A stretch of 34,203 bases of DNA from Flavobacteriales bacterium UBA1694 (GTDB lineage Bacteria; Bacteroidota; Bacteroidia; Flavobacteriales; Weeksellaceae): assembly GCA_002319955.1 (NCBI GenBank), contig DCJS01000017.1, positions 54,521 through 88,723 of the forward strand. Direction: 5' to 3'. This document shows positions 30,256-34,203 of this stretch, one piece after another. The position numbers and the translations under genes are program-made. Each line of letters begins with the position of its first letter. The stretch's first letter is position 1. The notes under the pieces were generated by a model that was not told where the DNA came from, did not search any database, and saw only the letters and a program-made list of their open reading frames with translations.

Positions 30256-31618
30256 GGCACTATCCCAAAAAGTGTGTAAGTTGAAAAGTATAGGTTTGAG
30301 TTTTTATACCCTGAGCCTATCTTCAAATATAAGCATAAATTGATTTAGTACGATTCCCCAGTTCCTGATAGGCATTGTCCATTTTTTTGTTGATTCCCTT
30401 AAGGCGAGATAGACTGATTTTAAGACAGCTTCATCCGTAGGAAACGACATTTTATTTTTAGTGTATTTTCGGATTTTGCCATTTAGATTTTCAATTAAGT
30501 TGGTGGTATATATGATTTTACGGATTTCTACTGGAAACTCAAAAAAGACGGTCAACTCGTCCCAGTTATCACGCCAGGATTTGATGGCGTAAGAATATTT
30601 GGACTCCCACTTTTCCGCAAAATCATTTAGAGCTGCTTCTGCAGCTTGTTTTGTGGGCGCGTTGAAAATGTGTTTCATGTCCGCTGTAAAGGCTTTTCGG
30701 TCCTTCCAAACCACGTATTTGCAAGCGTTTCTAATCTGGTGAACCACACAGATCTGAGTTTGAGACTGTGGGAACACGCTGCGGATTGTTTGCGTAAATC
30801 CGTTAAGATTATCTGTGGCGGTAATGAGGATATCCTCTACACCACGTGCTTTCATATCGGTTAAAACGCTCATCCAAAAACTGGAACTTTCACACTTTCC
30901 AAGCCACATTCCAAGAACTTCTTTCTTCCCATCGCGTCTTAAGCCAACGGCAAGATAAATGGTTTTATTGACTACTTTTGAGTTCTCACGGACTTTAAAA
31001 ACGATTCCATCCATCCAAACAATAAGATACAAATCCTCTAATGGTCGGTTTTGCCAAGCGACAATCTCACTGGAGACAGCATTGGTAATTCTGGATATTG
31101 TAGAAGTGGAGACGTCAAAATCGTACATTTCTTTAATCTGATCTTCAATATCACTCACGCTCATTCCTTTTGCATAAAAGGAAATAATGATGTTTTCTAG
31201 ACCATCAATGATATTGTGTCTTTTCGGAACCAAAGCTGGCTCAAAGCTGCTCTCCCGATCCCGTGGGACTTTAATCTCACTTTCCCCGAAGGAGGTTTTT
31301 ATTTTCTTGCTTTGATGCCCATTGCGGTAATTACCGTCTTTGGTTTTTTCATGCTTCTCCGTATCAAGATGCTCGTCGAGTTCGGCTTCGAGCATATGTT
31401 CTACGGCGCGTTTATGCATGGTTTAAAGAAAGAAGTTAAGTCTTCTCCTGTCTTGAAGGATTTGTAGAATTCCTTGTTGTTTAATAAATCTTCTTTGTCG
31501 ATCATAACTGTATAAAGGTTAAAATTAGTAAAAAGTTATTTCCGTAAAATTTTTTGGTGTTTAAAACCAAAATTTTCCAGAATAACTTTTCAACTTACAC
31601 AGTTAGTGAAACACTACC
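30256..31618. mobile_element. IS256-family insertion sequence
   Basis: 1363 bp, framed by 33-bp imperfect inverted repeats. The left end starts GGCACTATCC and the right end, read inward on the other strand, starts GGTAGTGTTT. They agree at 25 of 33 positions, and the inner 16 bp (TGTGTAAGTTGAAAAG) are identical. The element contains one transposase gene on the minus strand. Flanks do not show a clean 8-9 bp target duplication (left ends AGTAAAAC, right begins ATTTAAAA). Confidence 0.85.
30304..31419 (-). CDS. IS256-family transposase, 5' end frameshifted
   Basis: 371 residues from ATG 31419, against about 400 for the family. The DDE-type catalytic residues are visible in VWMDGIVFKVRE, ITATDNLNGF and IYTTNLIENLNGKIRK. 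HKRAVEHMLEAELDEHL and KVPRDRESSFEPALVPK are standard N-terminal landmarks. The missing N-terminus is present upstream in another frame: from ATG 31505, MIDKEDLLNNKEFYKSF runs to about 31422, where one base seems to be missing in TTTAAACC; adding it joins FFK to T-MHKRAV. So the original gene was 31505-30304. The core could still be made from the internal ATG, but it would lack the first 29 residues, so activity is doubtful. Confidence 0.88.
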   Translation of the reverse strand: MHKRAVEHMLEAELDEHLDTEKHEKTKDGNYRNGHQSKKIKTSFGESEIKVPRDRESSFEPALVPKRHNIIDGLENIIISFYAKGMSVSDIEDQIKEMYDFDVSTSTISRITNAVSSEIVAWQNRPLEDLYLIVWMDGIVFKVRENSKVVNKTIYLAVGLRRDGKKEVLGMWLGKCESSSFWMSVLTDMKARGVEDILITATDNLNGFTQTIRSVFPQSQTQICVVHQIRNACKYVVWKDRKAFTADMKHIFNAPTKQAAEAALNDFAEKWESKYSYAIKSWRDNWDELTVFFEFPVEIRKIIYTTNLIENLNGKIRKYTKNKMSFPTDEAVLKSVYLALRESTKKWTMPIRNWGIVLNQFMLIFEDRLRV

Positions 31619-32274
31619 ATTTAAAAACATCAATTCCATCCCAAATTTTGAAATTCTTCTAAAACTTCTTGCGCTTTTCTTCTTTCGAAAAACAATTTGA
31701 ATTGTTGAGTTTTCTGAAAATTCAATCTAATTAAAAGACGCTTCTTATATTTTCAACGCTACTAACGCTGTCATTAATTGCTAGATTAAGAGTATGAATT
31801 CGAATATTATCTATTATACATTTTCCAACATTTGACGAGACATTCTCTACGCCAAATTCAATCAAAACATCCTTATAAGACAACTTTCGCCTACATTAAT
31901 TAATCTACATAAACCTTGACATTTAATCGGTGATCCACTCCCTCACTTGGGTTTTTGTAAAATATGATCTTATGCAGCTCATACTTACGTCTAAAAGTTA
32001 TTAAAATATAAGTTAAATAACTTTATATCAGAATGTTATAAATATAGAAACAATTTTTAAACTAAGCAAGGCTTTTTTCATTTTTGAACAAAATTTCCTC
32101 GTGCGGCAAGAGTTTTTCTTGCAGTGGGGCAGTAGTGGTAAATGTTCACTGTTGTAAAGAAATTTTCTGAATTCTAAGTCGTTTGCTTTTTAACTAAAAA
32201 GGTATCATTTGTGAGTTGAAAATTTATTTGGTAACCAAGTGGTCATATTTTGATTTAAAAAATGGAGCTAACTC
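31619..32274. other. 656-bp AT-rich gap without a convincing gene
   Basis: No intact open frame of useful length on either strand. Next to the IS, the minus strand carries a possible gene remnant (31630-31898). Further on there is an 8-bp inverted repeat, AAGTTATT (31995-32002) / AATAACTT (32016-32023). The rest shows no promoter or terminator of note. Confidence 0.5.
31630..31898 (-). pseudogene. Possible decayed 3' end of an unrecognised gene
   Basis: Two overlapping stop-bounded minus-strand frames without start codons look protein-like. One (31895-31731) reads LSYKDVLIEFGVENV in part. The other (31752-31630) ends in FFERRKAQEVLEEFQNLGWN before a stop. A single frameshift around 31750 would join them. 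I do not recognise the family, and chance in AT-rich DNA is possible. Confidence 0.2.
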
Positions 32275-32275
32275 C
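32264..32275 (-). terminator. Weak terminator of the LuxR-type gene
   Basis: GGAG / CTCC with a 4-nt loop, beginning at the stop codon and followed on the minus strand by a run of six T (32262-32257). The stem is short. Confidence 0.35.
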
Positions 32276-33057
32276 TAAATCACGCCCTGTTCAAGGGCTT
32301 TTTTGATTAATTCTGAACTGTTCTTGCATTTGGCTTTTGCCAAAATATTCTTGCGGTGAGTTGCCACCGTATACATCGATATGCAAAGTTTCGACGAAAT
32401 TTCTTGTGTACTAAGGCCTTTTGCAATTAAGGTGACAATTTCTACTTCACGGCGTGTAAGGCAAGTTTCAATAAGTGGCTCATCAAGTTCGAGCACTTGA
32501 ATTTGATGGTAATCTCGTCGACTACCAATGCCAGAAACAAGAGCTGTATAGCGATTTTTACTTGTTATGTGCTGAATGTTGGTATGAATATTCACAGCCT
32601 GTTGTACTCGGCCCTCATCCGTCATGAGAATGTGGACGGCCTGGTGATGGTATAAATTGTAGTCACCACTGCAGGTTTTCATCCGAAAATTGTAGCTAGT
32701 CTTGAGCTCAGACAAGTGCTGGATTCCAATTTCAGAAATTTTAGCGTAACAGGCCTTTTCCGCTTTCAAAACAAAGGGCAGGTCCTCGGGATGAATGAGT
32801 GTTAAGATTTCATTTACATGAGCGGGAGGTGTTTCAAACGTATGGTGATCGAGAAGAGTGATGTTTTGATGTGATAAAGCACCGGTAGGGACATCCAAAA
32901 TATAGAAGTAGTACTCACCAACGGTGAAGAAATCTCCAAACAATGTTTCTACCGAAGGTGTTTTTTTTGACGCGACATTGGTACTAAATATCTTGGGATT
33001 TTCAGCCCAAACTTTTTCAAGCGCATGGGGTATTGCGGAATTTAATTTGTTTTTCAT
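32275..33057 (-). CDS. PAS-type LuxR-family transcriptional regulator
   Basis: 260 residues. The N-terminal two thirds (about 35-165) looks like a PAS_3-type sensor fold: a strand with YYFYILDVPTG, a HPEDLPFVLKAEKAC helix, and NFRMKTCSGDYNLYHHQAV. The C-terminus (about 195-258) is a LuxR/NarL helix-turn-helix: LTRREVEIVTLIAKGLSTQEI, SMYTVATHRKNILAKAKCKN. No receiver aspartates or membrane segments are seen, so it is a one-component cytoplasmic sensor, a kind frequent in Bacteroidota. The signal is unknown. It diverges from two genes for secreted proteins, its natural candidate targets, across a strong inverted repeat at 33101-33126. Confidence 0.82.
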   Translation of the reverse strand: MKNKLNSAIPHALEKVWAENPKIFSTNVASKKTPSVETLFGDFFTVGEYYFYILDVPTGALSHQNITLLDHHTFETPPAHVNEILTLIHPEDLPFVLKAEKACYAKISEIGIQHLSELKTSYNFRMKTCSGDYNLYHHQAVHILMTDEGRVQQAVNIHTNIQHITSKNRYTALVSGIGSRRDYHQIQVLELDEPLIETCLTRREVEIVTLIAKGLSTQEISSKLCISMYTVATHRKNILAKAKCKNSSELIKKALEQGVI

Positions 33058-33100
33058 CGTATTAGTGTAGTTTCTTTTATAAAATTACATAAATTTTTGT

Positions 33101-33126
33101 AAAAATACCTAATTGTAGGTATTTTT
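33101..33126. promoter_or_regulatory. Perfect inverted repeat between LuxR gene and secreted pair
   Basis: AAAAATACCTA / TAGGTATTTTT with a 4-nt centre (ATTG), 26 bp in all, plus flanking A and T tracts. It looks like a bidirectional terminator but lies between two divergent start codons, 43 nt before the LuxR start. It may be an operator (ATACCTA-N4-TAGGTAT) or an attenuator. Confidence 0.5.
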
Positions 33127-33144
33127 TTGAGAAACACTAAATGA

Positions 33145-33152
33145 TACCTTTG
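33145..33152 (+). promoter_or_regulatory. -7 promoter element of the secreted-protein pair
   Basis: TACCTTTG matches TAnnTTTG, 81 nt before the start at 33234 and 18 bp after the inverted repeat. Confidence 0.5.
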
Positions 33153-33233
33153 GTTTCACAAAACAAATAGTCTCTCGCAGATTGCGTTAATCTTAGGTGC
33201 GAGGCTAATGTTAAATCAAAAAAAACAAACATC

Positions 33234-33533
33234 ATGTTGAAAATGCTTTTTAATTTTGCCCTCGCATTTGTCGTTCTCCAAAGTGCAGAACGTTGCGACT
33301 TTGCCGATCTGTTTGGAGAGGATTTTTCTGACGGAGTGGAACAGGAAAAAGTTGATAATACAACTTACACCTACAAATACACATGCCCGATTGGAAGTAA
33401 TAATTCAGTGGAAATTCCAAACCGCCTTTCCGCTGCATGTAAGAAAAATTGGGAATTTTTTGCAAGAACCTACGGGTGTAACGACGCGGATAACTTCTCT
33501 CGTGCGAATACGCTAAAAGCCCAGTGTCCATGA
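33234..33533 (+). CDS. Small cysteine-containing secreted protein, unknown
   Basis: 99 residues. A signal peptide (about 1-18, MLKMLFNFALAFVVLQSA) precedes a mature protein of about 80 residues with five cysteines (RCDF, YTCPI, AACKK, YGCND, AQCP). That number suggests disulphides in the periplasm or outside the cell. The mature part has a strand-rich middle (TTYTYKYTCPIG) and an aromatic helix (KKNWEFFARTYG). I do not recognise the family. Its TGA stop overlaps the next ATG (33530-33533), so the two genes are coupled and their products probably work together. Confidence 0.7.
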   Translation: MLKMLFNFALAFVVLQSAERCDFADLFGEDFSDGVEQEKVDNTTYTYKYTCPIGSNNSVEIPNRLSAACKKNWEFFARTYGCNDADNFSRANTLKAQCP

Positions 33534-34126
33534 GACTCCTAGTTGCGTTGGTCTTTACTATCCTACTAGGAAGCACTGAGTTTCAGGCTCAAAACAAGCT
33601 CTCTAGGGGAACCTTCTCTGTGGAAGGGGGAAACTACACTTTGGATGCAGAAATTAAAAACTCAAAGCTTTATGTCTACGAGCCCAACAGAGATACGCCC
33701 TATACGCATGTGTCTGGGACAAAATATCAATACTACCACGAGGGGTTTAAAAAAACGTATTATGTTGAAATTGTCGATCCCAACACCCTATATTTTACAT
33801 CTTCCAATGTTCAAGGAACCACCGTTCTTAAACGTGTCGATGGGCAGGCACTAGCCACCTCGGGAGACCGACATGATAAGTACATGGAAATTGCAGAAAA
33901 ATACCAAGCTCTAGCTAGTAACAAGACGGATGACGATTACGAAGTGCAGGCCTATAGCTTTTGCGCAGCATCGGCTCTTAACGGCGCGATGAAAACAGAA
34001 AAAGAGTACTACGAGTATGCCCGCCAAAGTGCAATCGTACTCAAATCGATAAGTGTAAATCCAAATAAAAATCCTTGCTCCGACGCCATTCCAGATTCGG
34101 TTTGGAAAAGCGCTTCGGCCAATTAA
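33530..34126 (+). CDS. Secreted protein, unknown
   Basis: 198 residues. The signal peptide MRLLVALVFTILLGSTEFQA ends before QNKLSRG. The first half of the mature part is rich in beta strands with Tyr/Thr (GGNYTLDAEIKNSKLYVYE, YYHEGFKKTYYVEIVDPNTLYFTSS); the second half is helical (KYMEIAEKYQALASNK, YEVQAYSFCAASALNGAM, EYYEYARQSAIVL) and contains two cysteines. It may be a two-domain periplasmic or outer-membrane-associated protein. I recognise no family. ATG 33530 is preferred over a GTG at 33524 because it gives the coupling overlap and a cleaner signal peptide. Confidence 0.72.
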   Translation: MRLLVALVFTILLGSTEFQAQNKLSRGTFSVEGGNYTLDAEIKNSKLYVYEPNRDTPYTHVSGTKYQYYHEGFKKTYYVEIVDPNTLYFTSSNVQGTTVLKRVDGQALATSGDRHDKYMEIAEKYQALASNKTDDDYEVQAYSFCAASALNGAMKTEKEYYEYARQSAIVLKSISVNPNKNPCSDAIPDSVWKSASAN

Positions 34127-34172
34127 AGACCAATATTGGTTTATAAAAAACTAATGTTTTTGGTGGTTTTTT

Positions 34173-34203
34173 AGAAGTAGTCCCTTGGGCTACTTCTTTT
34201 TTT
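34173..34203 (+). terminator. Terminator of the secreted pair
   Basis: AGAAGTAG-T-CCC / GGG-CTACTTCT with a 2-nt loop, followed by T to the window end. Confidence 0.85.

Noticed and set aside
31419..31430. TTTAAAC in the transposase gene as a programmed -1 frameshift site
   Set aside because: In the upstream frame the codons are TTT AAA CCA, so the heptamer is not in the X-XXY-YYZ phase needed for tandem slippage, and no downstream structure stands out. A one-base deletion explains it better.
31216..31467. Plus-strand open frame of 83 codons overlapping the transposase start
   Set aside because: It is antisense to a well-supported transposase and has no family-like features.
30248..31626. 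Target-site duplication around the IS256 element
   Set aside because: The 8 bases outside each end (AGTAAAAC and ATTTAAAA) do not match; shared A-rich character is not enough.
1..34203. tRNA, rRNA or CRISPR features
   Set aside because: No cloverleaf-like sequences, rRNA motifs or regularly spaced direct repeats were seen on either strand by reading; a dedicated scan was not run.

Overview
The window reads as chromosomal DNA of a member of the Bacteroidota, most likely the Flavobacteriales. The evidence is the short (288-residue) primary sigma factor, at least a dozen start-proximal copies of the Bacteroidota -7 promoter element TAnnTTTG, weak or absent Shine-Dalgarno sequences, lipoproteins of the LxxC-KK type, bacillithiol-linked proteins (YtxJ and YfiT types), and the flavobacterial order udk - ftsB/divIC-like - methylmalonyl-CoA mutase small subunit. 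No rRNA, tRNA or CRISPR array is visible.

Layout. 1-1907: a truncated lipoprotein gene on the minus strand, diverging from a PaaE-like iron-sulfur flavoprotein and a SanA/YdcF-like membrane protein. 2027-5713: uridine kinase, FtsB/DivIC-like protein, methylmalonyl-CoA mutase small subunit (no large subunit follows), THUMP-like methyltransferase and a small lipoprotein. 5850-9826: M20 dipeptidase, SDR oxidoreductase and the electron-transfer flavoprotein operon etfBA. 10025-13664: RluB-type pseudouridine synthase, nicotinamidase (minus strand), YfiT-type bacillithiol transferase, YtxJ and a Crp/Fnr regulator. 13770-17741: rpoD (minus strand) and uvrA. 18035-22024: a secreted protein, a GNAT acetyltransferase, a YR-repeat lipoprotein with a probable sigma-54 promoter, and divergent aminotransferase and threonine-aldolase-like genes.

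22025-31618 is the accessory-looking part. It holds a Nudix gene coupled to a stub of a DUF3427-type helicase, a PadR regulator coupled to a permease-prefix/membrane protein, and a mutagenesis-type cassette: an S24 (LexA-like) repressor diverging from a Y-family polymerase and a short DnaE-like polymerase, with a 19-bp perfect palindrome at the repressor start. A cold-shock-domain gene with a long leader and a complete-looking IS256-family element follow.

31619-34203 holds a gene-poor AT-rich gap, a PAS-LuxR regulator and a coupled pair of unknown secreted proteins.

The most coherent functional units are the damage-tolerance cassette (24367-29413), the bacillithiol-related cluster (11986-13664) and etfBA. 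The best candidates for something not routinely described are the regulation and composition of the S24-PolIV-DnaE cassette, the Nudix/helicase remnant with its orphan promoters, the sigma-54 site at 19082, and the PadR-linked fusion protein. All functional names rest on remembered family motifs; no database search was run.
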